Assembly (NCBI RefSeq): GCF_022701295.1
Contig: NZ_CP033204.1
Location: 3,996,501-4,060,500 of the forward strand
Reading direction: 5' to 3'
DNA length: 64,000 bases
Origin: Sphingopyxis sp. YF1
Lineage (GTDB): Bacteria > Pseudomonadota > Alphaproteobacteria > Sphingomonadales > Sphingomonadaceae
The notes below the pieces were generated by a model, which was not told the DNA's origin, searched no databases, and saw only the letters and a program-made list of their open reading frames with translations. Of the stretch, positions 1 through 8,619 are shown piece after piece. Position numbers and translations under genes: made by a program. Positions within the stretch are counted from its first letter, which is position 1, and each line of letters starts with the position of its first letter.

Positions 1-441
1 ATAGCCCGCGCCGAGCGCCGCGACGCTTGCGGTGTTGACGATGCTCGCGCCTTTCCGTCCCTTCATGTGCGGGCTCGCGTAGCGGATGCCCATCGCGACC
101 GATTTCAGGACCAGGTTCATCGTCTGGTCCCAGCCTTCGGGGGTGATCTCGTCGATCGGGGCGCGATCGCCTCCCGCCGCGGCGTTGTTGAAGACGATGT
201 CGATGCCGCCCCCCTTCGCCGCCGCGGTGTTCATCAGCGCTTCGATGTCGGCGGGGCGCGTGACGTCGCAGGGGACGAAATCGATCTTCCCGTTCGACGC
301 CGCGGCGAGCGCCTGTCCACCCGCGAGATCGATGTCGGCGGCGAAGACGTGCGCGCCCTCCGCCGCCAGTTTCAGCACCGCGGCCTTGCCGATGCCCGAT
401 GCTGCGCCGGTGACTACGGCGACCTTGCCTGCGAATCGCAT
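1..441 (-). CDS. Short-chain dehydrogenase/reductase, partial (left edge)
   Basis: The frame runs 147 codons from the ATG at 441 to the window edge, so only the N-terminal half is present. It shows the SDR Rossmann signature: TGAASGIG at residues 11-18, an acidic residue after beta2 (ADID), CDVT near 58-61, NNAA at 85-88 and the catalytic-serine region NTAS near 136-139. The YxxxK box lies off the edge. SDRs of this type are NAD(P)-dependent alcohol or 3-oxoacyl reductases; the substrate cannot be told. It is divergent from the acyl-CoA dehydrogenase starting at 615, so a role in acyl-CoA metabolism is plausible but inferred. Confidence 0.9.
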   Translation of the reverse strand, partial: MRFAGKVAVVTGAASGIGKAAVLKLAAEGAHVFAADIDLAGGQALAAASNGKIDFVPCDVTRPADIEALMNTAAAKGGGIDIVFNNAAAGGDRAPIDEITPEGWDQTMNLVLKSVAMGIRYASPHMKGRKGASIVNTASVAALGAGY

Positions 442-614
442 ATTGGACCTCTCCCGTTTTCTTTTGCCACCTAGCTTAGGCGCGCAACGGGCCGCGTCAA
501 CGGCGGCCGATCCGACGCTACGGCGCCGTAACGGCAGGCCGCACGGCTCAAGTTGACGCTTGCGTAAAGTAGCGAAGCGGACGTAGATTTGACGCCAGAA
601 GAGGAGCCAAAAGG

Positions 615-1796
615 ATGAGCGAACTGGACGCTTTCCGCACCGAGGTGCGGGAATGGCTGGCGGCGAACTGCCCCGCCGAAATGCGCGAACCGATCCGGGA
701 AGAGGGTGATGTCTGCTGGGGCGGACGCAATTGGGTGTTCAAGAACGACGCCCAGAAGGCGTGGCTCGAGGCCTGCGTCGCCAAGGGCTATACCGTTCCC
801 GACTGGCCCAAGGCCTATGGCGGCGCCGGGCTGACCCCCGAGCAGACCAAGATCCTCAAGCAGGAAATGAAGCGCATCAACGCGCGCTCGCCGCTCGACA
901 GCTTCGGCATCTGGATGCTCGGCCCCGCGCTGCTGCAATTCGGCACCGAGGAGCAGAAGGTCCATTATCTGAACCCGATCGCGCGCGGCGAAATCCGCTG
1001 GTGCCAGGGCTATTCCGAACCCGGCTCGGGCAGCGACCTCGTGTCGCTCCAGACCTTCGGCGAGGACAAGGGCGATCATTGGGTCGTCAACGGATCGAAG
1101 ATCTGGACCAGCTATGCCGACAAGGCCGACTGGATCTTCTGCCTCGTCCGCACCGACAAGGCGAACAAATATCAGGGCATCACCTTCATGCTCTTCGATA
1201 TGGAGAGCAAGGGCGTCACCACCAAACCGATCCTCCTGATCAGCGGCAACTCGCCCTTCTGCGAAACCTTCTTCGACGATGTCGAAGTGCCGAAGACGCA
1301 ATATGTCGGCGAGATCAACCGCGGCTGGGACGTCGCCAAATATCTGCTCGGCCATGAACGCGAGATGATCTCGGGCGGCGGCGCGGGCGGCGACATGGTC
1401 AGCATCGGCGCGCTCTTCGCGAAATCGCTCGGCAAGAACGAGAATGGCGAACTCGACGACCCGATCCTGCGCGCCGAAATGGCGGCGTTCGACGTCGACG
1501 TCTTTGCGTATCGCGCGATGGGCGAACGCTTCATGGACATGTGGAAGACCGGCCGCGCGCATCCCGCCTCGTCGAACATGATGAAATATGTCGGCACCGA
1601 ACTCAACAAGCGCCGCCACGAACTCGTCATGTCGGGCGGCGGCAGCGAAGCGCTCGAATGGGACAGCGAAGAGACCAAGGGCGGCGCGCGTCCGCGTGCC
1701 TGGCTGCGCACCAAGGCCAATTCGATCGAAGGCGGGACGAGCGAAGTCATGCTCAACGTCATCGCCAAGCGGATTCTGGATTTGCCGGGGGCGTGA
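615..1796 (+). CDS. Acyl-CoA dehydrogenase (subunit 1 of a tandem pair)
   Basis: A 393-aa flavoprotein of the acyl-CoA dehydrogenase family. The N-terminal helical domain is followed by the FAD-binding middle-domain motif (YSEPGSGSDL, then WVVNGSKIWTS) and a C-terminal helical domain ending in the usual ANSIEGGTSEV segment. The start is the ATG at 615, preceded by the Shine-Dalgarno GAGGAG. The C-terminal catalytic box found in single-subunit family members (GG-x-G-x4-EY) is not recognisable; the corresponding region reads GGGSEALEWDSEE. A second acyl-CoA dehydrogenase follows 103 bp downstream and does carry that box, so the two may form a heteromeric enzyme (inference). Probable role: alpha,beta-dehydrogenation of an unidentified acyl-CoA. 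Confidence 0.93.
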   Translation: MSELDAFRTEVREWLAANCPAEMREPIREEGDVCWGGRNWVFKNDAQKAWLEACVAKGYTVPDWPKAYGGAGLTPEQTKILKQEMKRINARSPLDSFGIWMLGPALLQFGTEEQKVHYLNPIARGEIRWCQGYSEPGSGSDLVSLQTFGEDKGDHWVVNGSKIWTSYADKADWIFCLVRTDKANKYQGITFMLFDMESKGVTTKPILLISGNSPFCETFFDDVEVPKTQYVGEINRGWDVAKYLLGHEREMISGGGAGGDMVSIGALFAKSLGKNENGELDDPILRAEMAAFDVDVFAYRAMGERFMDMWKTGRAHPASSNMMKYVGTELNKRRHELVMSGGGSEALEWDSEETKGGARPRAWLRTKANSIEGGTSEVMLNVIAKRILDLPGA

Positions 1797-1797
1797 A

Positions 1798-1884
1798 TCG
1801 TCGCCCCAGCGAAAGCTGGGGCCGCTATCGGGACAGGGCGGCTCGGACCGCCAACGATCCCAGCTTTCGCTGGGATGACGAAAA
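1798..1884. repeat. Palindromic intergenic repeat (REP-like pair)
   Basis: Two short palindromes lie between the acyl-CoA dehydrogenase genes: CCCCAGCGAAAGCTGGGG at 1804-1821 and TCCCAGCTTTCGCTGGGA at 1858-1875. Each can fold on itself, and the two are inverse complements, so the whole unit can also form one long hairpin. The arrangement is typical of REP/BIME-like chromosomal repeats. It sits between cotranscribed genes, so it may also affect transcript stability. Confidence 0.75.
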
Positions 1885-1899
1885 GAGATTGGGACAGAT

Positions 1900-3018
1900 A
1901 TGCCGCTCTATCACAATGACGACCAGGCGATGCTCAAGGACAGCGTCGCGCCCTTCGTGGCCGAACAGGCGCCCGTCGCGCACCTCCGCAGCCTGCGCGA
2001 CAGCGCCGACGCCACCGGCTTTTCGCAGGGCCTCTGGGCGCAGTTCACCGAAATGGGCCTGCCCGGCATGCTCGTTCCCGAAGCGCATGGCGGGCTCGGC
2101 ATGGGGCATATGGAGGCGGGCATCGTGCTCGAGGAAGTCGGCCGCAACCTGACCCCGTCGCCCTTCCTTGCGACCAGCGTCGGCGCGGTCGCCGCGCTCG
2201 CCAAGGCGGGCGGCACGCAGGCGAGCCGCTGGCTTCCCGCGATCGCATCGGGCGAAGCGATCATCGCGCTCGCGATCGACGAGGGCGCGAAGCACCGCCC
2301 TGATCGCATAGCCACCACCGCGACGCGCGCCGGCAACGGCTTCCGTATCGACGGCAGGAAGAGCTTCGTCCTCCACGGCCATGTCGCCGACATGAGCATC
2401 GTCGCGGCGAAGACCGACGGCGGAATCACCCTGTTTGCGGTGCCGAAGGATGCCAAGGGCGTCACCGCCGATCCGCGCCGCCTCGTCGACTCCAGCCTCG
2501 CGAGCCATGTCACGCTCGACGGGGTCGAGGTCGATGCCGACGCGGTGATCGGCGAGGTCGATGCCGGTGGCGATATCCTCGACGCGCTGCTTGCCGCGAC
2601 GCGCACCGGTGCGGCCGCCGAAATGGTCGGCGTCGGGCAGGGCGCAATGGACATGACGATCACCTACCTCAAGGAACGCAAGCAGTTCGGCAAACTGATC
2701 GGCGAATTCCAGGGCCTCCAGCACCGCGCCGCACATCTCTATGGCGAGATGGAAGTCGCGCGCGCTACGGTGATGAAGGCGCAGCAACTGCTCGACGAGG
2801 GCGGCGCGGGCGCGAAGCTGATGGTTTCGGTTGCCAAGGCCAAGGCCGGCCGCGCCGCCAACCTCGCGGTGCGCGAAGGCGTCCAGATGCACGGCGGCAT
2901 CGGCATGACCGACGAATATGACATCGGCCTCTACATGAAACGCGACCGCGCGCTCGCCGAGTTTATGGGCGACGTGCATTACCACATCGACCAGGTCGCC
3001 CGGATGAACGGCTATTGA
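1900..3018 (+). CDS. Acyl-CoA dehydrogenase (subunit 2 of a tandem pair)
   Basis: A 372-aa acyl-CoA dehydrogenase. It has an N-terminal helical domain, a central beta domain (the motif that normally reads TEP/GS is diverged here) and a conserved C-terminal domain with KERKQFGKLIGEFQGLQH and QMHGGIGMTDEYDIGLYMKR. The Glu of DEY aligns with the catalytic base of short- and medium-chain acyl-CoA dehydrogenases. The start ATG is 17 bp past the upstream repeat, with a GGGACAG-like ribosome site. It is downstream of a paralogue in which this box is not recognisable, an arrangement known from heterotetrameric acyl-CoA dehydrogenases. Substrate unknown. Confidence 0.93.
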   Translation: MPLYHNDDQAMLKDSVAPFVAEQAPVAHLRSLRDSADATGFSQGLWAQFTEMGLPGMLVPEAHGGLGMGHMEAGIVLEEVGRNLTPSPFLATSVGAVAALAKAGGTQASRWLPAIASGEAIIALAIDEGAKHRPDRIATTATRAGNGFRIDGRKSFVLHGHVADMSIVAAKTDGGITLFAVPKDAKGVTADPRRLVDSSLASHVTLDGVEVDADAVIGEVDAGGDILDALLAATRTGAAAEMVGVGQGAMDMTITYLKERKQFGKLIGEFQGLQHRAAHLYGEMEVARATVMKAQQLLDEGGAGAKLMVSVAKAKAGRAANLAVREGVQMHGGIGMTDEYDIGLYMKRDRALAEFMGDVHYHIDQVARMNGY

Positions 3019-3041
3019 GGCCGACCGAGAATCCCAAATCC

Positions 3042-3127
3042 CGTTTGCCCTGAGCTTGTCGAAGGGCCGTCCTTTCTTTCGGACGCCGCGGGGAAGAACG
3101 GTCCTTCGACAAGCTCAGGACGAACGG
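3042..3127. repeat. Long inverted intergenic repeat, family A copy 1
   Basis: Inverted arms CTGAGCTTGTCGAAGG and CCTTCGACAAGCTCAG flank a variable centre containing CGTCCTTTCTTTCGGACG. The same arms recur at 14056, 30020 and 39985. This is a dispersed palindromic repeat family; each copy lies in an intergenic gap and would form a strong RNA hairpin. Confidence 0.8.
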
Positions 3128-3143
3128 AAAAAGGAACAGGGTT

Positions 3144-3947
3144 ATGAACCTTCAGAACATGTTCGGCCTCGACGGCCGCATCGCGCTCGTCACCGGCGGC
3201 TCGCGCGGCATCGGCAAGATGATCGTCGAGGGCTATCTCGCCGCGGGCGCGTCGCGCGTCTACATCTCGGCGCGCAAGACCGCGCAGATCGAGGAAGCCG
3301 TCGCCGACTTCGAAACGCGCTATCCGGGCAAGGTCATCGGGCTCCCCGTCGACCTTTCGACCGTCGAGGGCTGCCGCGCGCTCGCCAAGGAACTCGAGGC
3401 GCGCGAGGAACGCCTCGACATCCTCGTCAACAACGCCGGCGCCGCATGGGGCGAGCCGTTCGAGGGCTTCCCCGAGGCGGGCTGGGACAAGGTGATGGAC
3501 ATCAACGTCAAATCGCCCTTCTTCCTGACGCAGGCGCTCCACGGCCTGCTCAAGGCCGGGGGCAGCGCCGACCGCCCCGCGAAGGTGATCAACATCGGCT
3601 CGATCGACGGCATGCGCCTCAACCCGTGGGAAACCTACAGCTATCACGCGTCGAAGGCGGCGATCCTCTATCTTACCAAGCGCATGGCGGCACGACTGGT
3701 CACCGACCATATCCTCGTCACCGCGATCGCCCCCGGCGCCTTCCAGTCGGACATGAACAAGGCCGCGCGCGACCATGGCGACGCGGTCGCGAAGAGCATC
3801 CCGGTGAAGCGCATCGGCGTCCCCGAGGACATGGCGGGCGCCGCGATCTTCCTCGCGTCGAAGGCGGGCGACTATGTCGTCGGCGATACGATCACCGTCG
3901 ACGGCGGGCTGGTGCACGGCGACCTCAAGACCAGCATCGACGCTTAA
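3144..3947 (+). CDS. Short-chain dehydrogenase/reductase (3-oxoacyl reductase-like)
   Basis: A 267-aa classical SDR. The cofactor motif is TGGSRGIG near residues 14-21, then NNAG near 97-100, the catalytic Ser in NIGSIDG, and the catalytic pair in YSYHASK. The C-terminus has the usual DTITVDGG. An SAR in the beta2 region suggests NADP(H) preference. AAAGGAAC precedes the ATG at 3144. It resembles RhlG/FabG-type 3-oxoacyl reductases. Position behind two acyl-CoA dehydrogenases suggests it works on the 3-hydroxy/3-oxo step of the same acyl substrate, but this is inference from neighbourhood. Confidence 0.9.
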   Translation: MNLQNMFGLDGRIALVTGGSRGIGKMIVEGYLAAGASRVYISARKTAQIEEAVADFETRYPGKVIGLPVDLSTVEGCRALAKELEAREERLDILVNNAGAAWGEPFEGFPEAGWDKVMDINVKSPFFLTQALHGLLKAGGSADRPAKVINIGSIDGMRLNPWETYSYHASKAAILYLTKRMAARLVTDHILVTAIAPGAFQSDMNKAARDHGDAVAKSIPVKRIGVPEDMAGAAIFLASKAGDYVVGDTITVDGGLVHGDLKTSIDA

Positions 3948-3963
3948 AGCGCCGTTTCTTTCA

Positions 3964-4038
3964 TCGTCACCCCGGACCTGATCGGGGGTCCATGACGGCA
4001 TCGCCGCTATGGATGCCGGATCAGGTCCGGCATGACGG
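3964..4038. repeat. Inverted intergenic repeat, family C
   Basis: GTCACCCCGGACCTGATCGG at the left is matched by CCGGATCAGGTCCGGCATGA at the right, with TCCATGACGGCATCGCCG between them. It is a palindromic element of a different family from the ones at 1798 and 3042. It lies just after the SDR stop and may act as transcript-end structure. Confidence 0.7.
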
Positions 4039-4106
4039 TGCGAGGGGAAATTGACTCACCAATCTCCGCAGTGTATTATCTTAATAACTCACCAAGGAGA
4101 TGTGCC

Positions 4107-4622
4107 ATGCGTTTCGCCTTCCTCATTCCGCCGATGATGCTCCTTGCCGCCTGCGGGCAGGGCGAGGAAAAGAAGGCGGGCCCCGAGGTCAGCATCAACG
4201 CCGACGGCGACGGGGGCGGGGTCCGCATCACCTCGGGCAAGGACGGCGGCAAGCTCAAGATCGACGGCGACGGGGTCAATATCGACCTCGACATTCCCGA
4301 TATCGCCGATCTCGACATCACCAGCGATTTCGACATCGACGGGGTGAAGCTGTTTCCGGGCAGCACGATCACCACGATGGACATCAATGCGAACGACAAG
4401 GATGGCGCGAAGGACGCGGTGGTGAAATTCGGCTTCACCTCGCCGACGACGCCGGCAAAGGCGGCCGACTGGATGGCGGGCGAGTTCGCGAAAAAATCGG
4501 TCAAGGTGAGCCGCACCGGCGACACGCTGGCGGGCACCGACAAGGATGGCGATGCTTTCACCATCGGCTTCACCCCCGACGGGGCGAATGCCAGGGGTGA
4601 GGTGCGGATCGTTTCGAAATAG
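4107..4622 (+). CDS. Predicted lipoprotein of unknown function
   Basis: A 171-aa exported protein. The in-frame ATG at 4107 follows the Shine-Dalgarno AAGGAG with 7-nt spacing; an upstream in-frame ATG at 4032 lies in repeat DNA and is unlikely. The short signal peptide ends in the lipobox LLAAC, so the mature protein probably starts at that Cys and is membrane anchored. The mature part is rich in Asp-Gly-Asp runs (residues about 30-85), followed by a region ending KDGDAFTIGFTPDG. I do not recognise a named family. It converges with ppc across a perfect 14-bp hairpin. Confidence 0.85.
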   Translation: MRFAFLIPPMMLLAACGQGEEKKAGPEVSINADGDGGGVRITSGKDGGKLKIDGDGVNIDLDIPDIADLDITSDFDIDGVKLFPGSTITTMDINANDKDGAKDAVVKFGFTSPTTPAKAADWMAGEFAKKSVKVSRTGDTLAGTDKDGDAFTIGFTPDGANARGEVRIVSK

Positions 4623-4630
4623 GCGCCGGA

Positions 4631-4669
4631 ACCCGGCCCCGCCCCCGGTTGCATCGGGCGGGGCCGGGT
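4631..4669. terminator. Perfect 14-bp hairpin between convergent genes
   Basis: Left arm ACCCGGCCCCGCCC (4631-4644) and right arm GGGCGGGGCCGGGT (4656-4669) are exact complements around an 11-nt loop. It sits between the convergent lipoprotein gene and ppc. No U-run follows on either strand, so it may work as a bidirectional hairpin or RNA 3' stabiliser rather than a classic intrinsic terminator. Confidence 0.7.
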
Positions 4670-4679
4670 GGAGTCGCGC

Positions 4680-7349
4680 CTATCCGCTGTTCCGCAGCGC
4701 GGTCGCGATCGCGTTGATCGTCAGCTGGATACCCTCGGCGATGCGCGGATCGGTCTCGCCCGCGCGGTGGCGCTTCATCAGCTCGATCTGGAGCAGGTTG
4801 AGCGGCTCGATATAGGGCAGGCGCAGCCGGATCGACGCCTCGAGGGCGGGGTTGTTTTCGAGCAATCGCGTCTGGCCGGTGATCGTCAGCAATCCGTCGT
4901 GGGCGCGGTGCCAGCCGTCCCTGATCTGCCCGAAGATCGCGTCATGCCCGTCGACACCGCCCGCGAGCTCGGCGTAGCGCGCCGCGATCCCCATGTCGGA
5001 TTTGGCAAGCACCATCTCCATATTGCCGAGCAGCGCGCCGAAGAAGGGCCAGCTTTGCGCCATATCCGCGAGGAGCGGCTTGTCTTCAAAGGCCGCGAAC
5101 GCCTCGCCCGTCCCGTACCAGCCGGGCAGCATCGTGCGCGCCTGCGCCCAGCTGAACACCCACGGGATCGCGCGCAGGTCCTCGATCGCGGTCGATCTGG
5201 TGCGGCTCGACGGTCGCGACCCGATCTTGAGCGTCGCGATCTCGGCGATCGGGGTCATCGCGCGAAAGAAATCGCGGAACGCCGGGGTGTCGTAGACCAG
5301 CCCGCGATAGGCGGCGAAGGCGGTATCCGACAGCGCGTCCATCGCCGCGGTGAAGCGCATGCAGTCCTGCGCGCACAGCCCCTCGGGCTCGAGGCTCGCA
5401 AGCAGGCTCGCCGAGACCATCGCCTCGAGGTTGGAGACCGCGCTGTCGGCGGTGCCGAATTTCGCGGCGATTACCTCGCCCTGCTCGGTGATGCGGATGC
5501 GCCCCTGCACCGTACCCGCGGGCTGGGCGCGGATCGCGGCAAAGGCGCTGCCGCCGCCGCGCCCGACCGCGCCACCGCGGCCGTGGAACAATTGCATCGA
5601 CGTCCCCGCCGCCGCGAACACCGGGGTCAGCGCGTCCGACGCCTGGTGCAGCCCCCAGGTCGAGGTCAGATAGCCGCCGTCCTTGTTCGAATCCGAATAG
5701 CCGATCATCACTTCCTGATGCCCGCGCGCGGCGACCTGCGGCGCGATTTCGGGCAGCGCGAAATAGCGCGCCATGATCGCGGGGGCATCGTCGAGGTCGG
5801 CGATCGTCTCGAACAGCGGCACGACCATCAGGCTGTCGGTGCCGCCCGCGGTCCACAGCCCCGCCTCGCGTGCGAGCACATGCACCTCGAGCAGGTCGGA
5901 CAGGCTTTCGGCCTTGCTGATGATCCACTGGCAGATCGCGTCGTCGCCCAGCCGCGCGCGTACATCGGCGGCGGCGTGGACGATCGCGAGCTCGCCCGCC
6001 GTCTCCTCGCTCCACCGGTGCCACGGCGCGGCGAGCGGGCGGTTGCTGGCGAGTTCGCGGCGCAGCAGCGCGATGCGGGCTTCCTCGTCGAGCGCCAGAT
6101 AATCGGCCTCGACCCCCGAGACCCTCAGCAGTTCGGCGAGCACGCGCTCGTGCACCGCGCTGTTCTGGCGCATGTCGAGCGTTGCGAGGTGAAAGCCGAA
6201 CACCTCGACCGCGCGGATCAGCCGCCCGAGCGCGCCGATCCCGCCGAGCTGGCCCTCGCCGCTCGCTTCGAGTCCGTCGGCGAGCGTGACGAGGTCGCGG
6301 CGGAAATGCTCCGGCGTCGCATAGGGTTCGCCCGGCAGCGCCGAAGGGCGCGGCGCCGGACGCCCCGCGATCGCGGCGTAGGTCGCGGTCAGCCGGGCAT
6401 AGATTCCCGACAGCGCGCGGCGATAGGGTTCGTCGCTGCGGCTGGGCGCACTGTCGCCGCTCGCCGCGGCCAGCGCCTCGACCGTGTCGGGCACCGGCGC
6501 GAGCGCCGACGACACCGACAGCTCGGCGCCGAGCGCGTGCACCGCATCGATATAATGGCCGAGCACCGCGGCGGCGTTGGATCCCGTCGCGAGCCGCAGC
6601 GTCTCGGCGGTGACGAAGGGATTGCCGTCGCGGTCGCCGCCGATCCAGCTGCCGACACGCAGGAAGCTCGCGGGGCGCTGCCCCAGCTCGCCTTCCCAGC
6701 GCGCATAGAGCTTCGGCAGCACGGGCAGGAAGACGCCCTGCAAATAGGTCAGCGCATTGTCGATCTCGTCGGCGACGAACAGCTTTTCGGTGCGCAGCGG
6801 ACGCGTCTGCCACAGCAGCACGACCTGCCGGCGGATCGCATCCTCGACCACGTCGCCCTCGGGGGTCTCGTCGACCCCGGCGTCGCGCAGCAGCATCAGT
6901 TCGGCGATGCGGTTCTTGTGGTCGAGTACCGACTTGCGGCGTACCTCGGTCGGGTGCGCGGTGAGCACGGGGGCGACCAGCGCCGCCTCCATCAGCGCGG
7001 CGACGGCGCGCGCGTCGATCCCGTCGCCTGCCAGCCGCGCGAGCGCGGCGGCCACCGTCGCCTCGGGCTCGGCGGCAACCCCCTGCCGGTCCTCGGCAAG
7101 GTTGGCGAGCATCGAGAAGAGCATGAAGCCGCGCACGAAGGCGATCGTGTCGTCGAGGCTCAGCGCGTCGAGCCCCGGGTCGATCGCCTCGGCGCCCGCG
7201 ATGCCACGATGCCGGTCGACGCTCGCCGAGCGGATATATTCGGTCTGCCGGTACAGCTTGTCGCCACCATAGGCGCGGATGACGTCGCCGAGGATCCGCC
7301 CGAGATAGCGGATGTCGGGATTTTGCGAGATCTGTATCGGCGGGCCCAT
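4680..7349 (-). CDS. ppc: Phosphoenolpyruvate carboxylase
   Basis: An 889-aa cytosolic enzyme that carboxylates phosphoenolpyruvate with bicarbonate to oxaloacetate, replenishing the TCA cycle. The catalytic motifs are intact: VLTAHPTEVRRKS at residues 128-140 (active-site His about 132), GYSDSNKDGGY near 549 and FHGRGGAVGRGGG near 586. Length fits the bacterial family (about 880-930 aa). The protein ends in RNSG, matching the conserved xNxG carboxy-terminus that enters the active site. The start ATG at 7349 begins directly with a conserved-looking segment. A dyad lies about 40 bp upstream. Confidence 0.97.
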   Translation of the reverse strand: MGPPIQISQNPDIRYLGRILGDVIRAYGGDKLYRQTEYIRSASVDRHRGIAGAEAIDPGLDALSLDDTIAFVRGFMLFSMLANLAEDRQGVAAEPEATVAAALARLAGDGIDARAVAALMEAALVAPVLTAHPTEVRRKSVLDHKNRIAELMLLRDAGVDETPEGDVVEDAIRRQVVLLWQTRPLRTEKLFVADEIDNALTYLQGVFLPVLPKLYARWEGELGQRPASFLRVGSWIGGDRDGNPFVTAETLRLATGSNAAAVLGHYIDAVHALGAELSVSSALAPVPDTVEALAAASGDSAPSRSDEPYRRALSGIYARLTATYAAIAGRPAPRPSALPGEPYATPEHFRRDLVTLADGLEASGEGQLGGIGALGRLIRAVEVFGFHLATLDMRQNSAVHERVLAELLRVSGVEADYLALDEEARIALLRRELASNRPLAAPWHRWSEETAGELAIVHAAADVRARLGDDAICQWIISKAESLSDLLEVHVLAREAGLWTAGGTDSLMVVPLFETIADLDDAPAIMARYFALPEIAPQVAARGHQEVMIGYSDSNKDGGYLTSTWGLHQASDALTPVFAAAGTSMQLFHGRGGAVGRGGGSAFAAIRAQPAGTVQGRIRITEQGEVIAAKFGTADSAVSNLEAMVSASLLASLEPEGLCAQDCMRFTAAMDALSDTAFAAYRGLVYDTPAFRDFFRAMTPIAEIATLKIGSRPSSRTRSTAIEDLRAIPWVFSWAQARTMLPGWYGTGEAFAAFEDKPLLADMAQSWPFFGALLGNMEMVLAKSDMGIAARYAELAGGVDGHDAIFGQIRDGWHRAHDGLLTITGQTRLLENNPALEASIRLRLPYIEPLNLLQIELMKRHRAGETDPRIAEGIQLTINAIATALRNSG

Positions 7350-7386
7350 GGCCGCCTTTGCTGCACCTGCGAAGGTGCGGGGTCAA

Positions 7387-7407
7387 GCTATGCGCTTGGC
7401 GCATAGC
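7387..7407. promoter_or_regulatory. Inverted repeat upstream of ppc (possible operator)
   Basis: GCTATGCGC (7387-7395), TTG, GCGCATAGC (7399-7407) is a perfect 9-bp dyad with a 3-nt spacer, and AGCTATGCGC is repeated once more directly to its right (7405-7414). It lies in the 222-bp gap between divergent ppc and the next gene, where an operator would be placed. A role as a transcription-factor site is inference. Confidence 0.4.
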
Positions 7408-7571
7408 TATGCGCCCGCTCTACCCGAAATTTTGTGCATGCTGTCTGCTTGGGCCTTCCAGCCGGAGGTTCCGGTTGGGTGTTTGTCGCAAATGGCTGGT
7501 GAACTGTCGGCGATGATGCGCGGTTGCAAATCGGACAGGGCCGCGCAATTCTCGTTGATAGGGGGACGAAT

Positions 7572-8123
7572 ATGAAAAGCCGGAATGCCGTCTTCGCCAT
7601 GTGGGTGGCGCTTTTCGTGGCCATAGGAGTGGTGCTCGGGGCAACGATGGGAGCGCCAAATTCCACCCATGGAGGCCTTGGGGCATTAAAGCCCGGCGAG
7701 CGGCGGTTGATGGTCCCGCCGCGCGAGGCGGTCGAAGTTCGACTTTTTGTGAAAGGCGATACAGAACCCAAGCTGCCGCGCGTGGTGGAGCTCATGAATG
7801 ACGGGGATGGTATTCTGCTTACGCCCGCGCAGCGTGCACGCCTCGACCGGTCCGTCTTTCGATATCGCATGACGCGCGAAGAGTTCGAGAACGACGCCGA
7901 GGCGGCCTGTTTCATCCCGCACCATTTCTTTCGGTATTTCGATGCTGACGGGGCGCAGGTTGCGGAACTGCGTGTCTGCTATTGTTGCCGCGGCGTAGCG
8001 ATGTCGCCGGGCGATCGCTCGCTCGGCGACGATGAAGAATGGCAATTCGATTATGCCGGGATCGAACAGATGCTCAGGGAGATGAACATTCCCGTCGACA
8101 TCGACTGTCCGGGGAACAGCTAG
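7572..8123 (+). CDS. Membrane-anchored hypothetical protein with Cys cluster
   Basis: A 183-aa protein. The start ATG at 7572 follows GGGGGACG. An N-terminal hydrophobic segment (about residues 8-28, AVFAMWVALFVAIGVVLGA) is a signal anchor or uncleaved signal peptide. The soluble part has a pattern AACFIPHHFF followed about 20 residues later by ELRVCYCC. This Cys/His arrangement resembles small proteins of unknown function that carry CFxPRH...CFxC motifs. Metal or disulfide binding is possible but not shown. Transcribed divergently from ppc and convergently with the YbaY-type gene, whose stop overlaps its own by 4 nt. Confidence 0.75.
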   Translation: MKSRNAVFAMWVALFVAIGVVLGATMGAPNSTHGGLGALKPGERRLMVPPREAVEVRLFVKGDTEPKLPRVVELMNDGDGILLTPAQRARLDRSVFRYRMTREEFENDAEAACFIPHHFFRYFDADGAQVAELRVCYCCRGVAMSPGDRSLGDDEEWQFDYAGIEQMLREMNIPVDIDCPGNS

Positions 8124-8542
8124 CGCGTCCTGATCAGGACGAGCGTCCCCATGTCGATCCGCGGGCGTCCGTCAAAGGTCACGCCATTGTGCGTGTCGGT
8201 GATGAACATCAACTTCCCCGACCCGTCGCTGATCCGCGCCGAGACCGAATAGCGGCCGCGCGGATCGAGCTTGCGCTGGTCGACGGTGAGCGAGAAGGCG
8301 AAGGGCACCTGCCGCCCGTCGGCGGTGAAGCTCTGCTGCGCGATCGTGCGCGACGGCGCATCCATCCGGCTGACGTCGGCGAGCTGGATCTCGACCTGCG
8401 CCGTCGGGGGCAGCGCCATGCGCTCGCGGTAGGTGATGCTGCCGGTGACCGACACCGGCTCTTCGGACGGCATCAGCGTCGCGCAGGCGGCGAGCGGCAG
8501 GGTGGCGAGGCCGAGCGCGAGGGTGCGGGCGAAACGAACCAT
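8120..8542 (-). CDS. YbaY-family lipoprotein
   Basis: A 140-aa exported protein. The signal peptide MVRFARTLALGLATLPLAAC carries a lipobox (LAAC), so it is likely a lipoprotein. The mature region begins with VTGSITYRERMALPPTAQVE, the conserved start of the YbaY/type III secretion lipoprotein-chaperone-like domain, and continues with a beta-sandwich pattern (PFAFSLTVDQRKLDPRGRYS, then ISDGSGKLMFITDT). AAGGAGAA precedes the ATG. Role in E. coli YbaY homologues is unclear; envelope-associated. Its last codons overlap the 3' end of the convergent upstream gene by 4 nt. Confidence 0.85.
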   Translation of the reverse strand: MVRFARTLALGLATLPLAACATLMPSEEPVSVTGSITYRERMALPPTAQVEIQLADVSRMDAPSRTIAQQSFTADGRQVPFAFSLTVDQRKLDPRGRYSVSARISDGSGKLMFITDTHNGVTFDGRPRIDMGTLVLIRTR

Positions 8543-8619
8543 GACTGTTCTCCTTTTTTGTCGGCGGTCCCCTAAAACCGCCCCGGTGAACCTACGCTGT
8601 CGCGTTCGTTATGTTCCCG

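Noticed and set aside
4668..7406. Very long plus-strand open frame (912 codons) opposite ppc
   Set aside because: High-GC antisense shadow of ppc; Arg/His-rich low-complexity translation and no motifs. The same applies to 26995-30018 (opposite gyrB) and the minus frame 37601-40090 (opposite the E1 gene).
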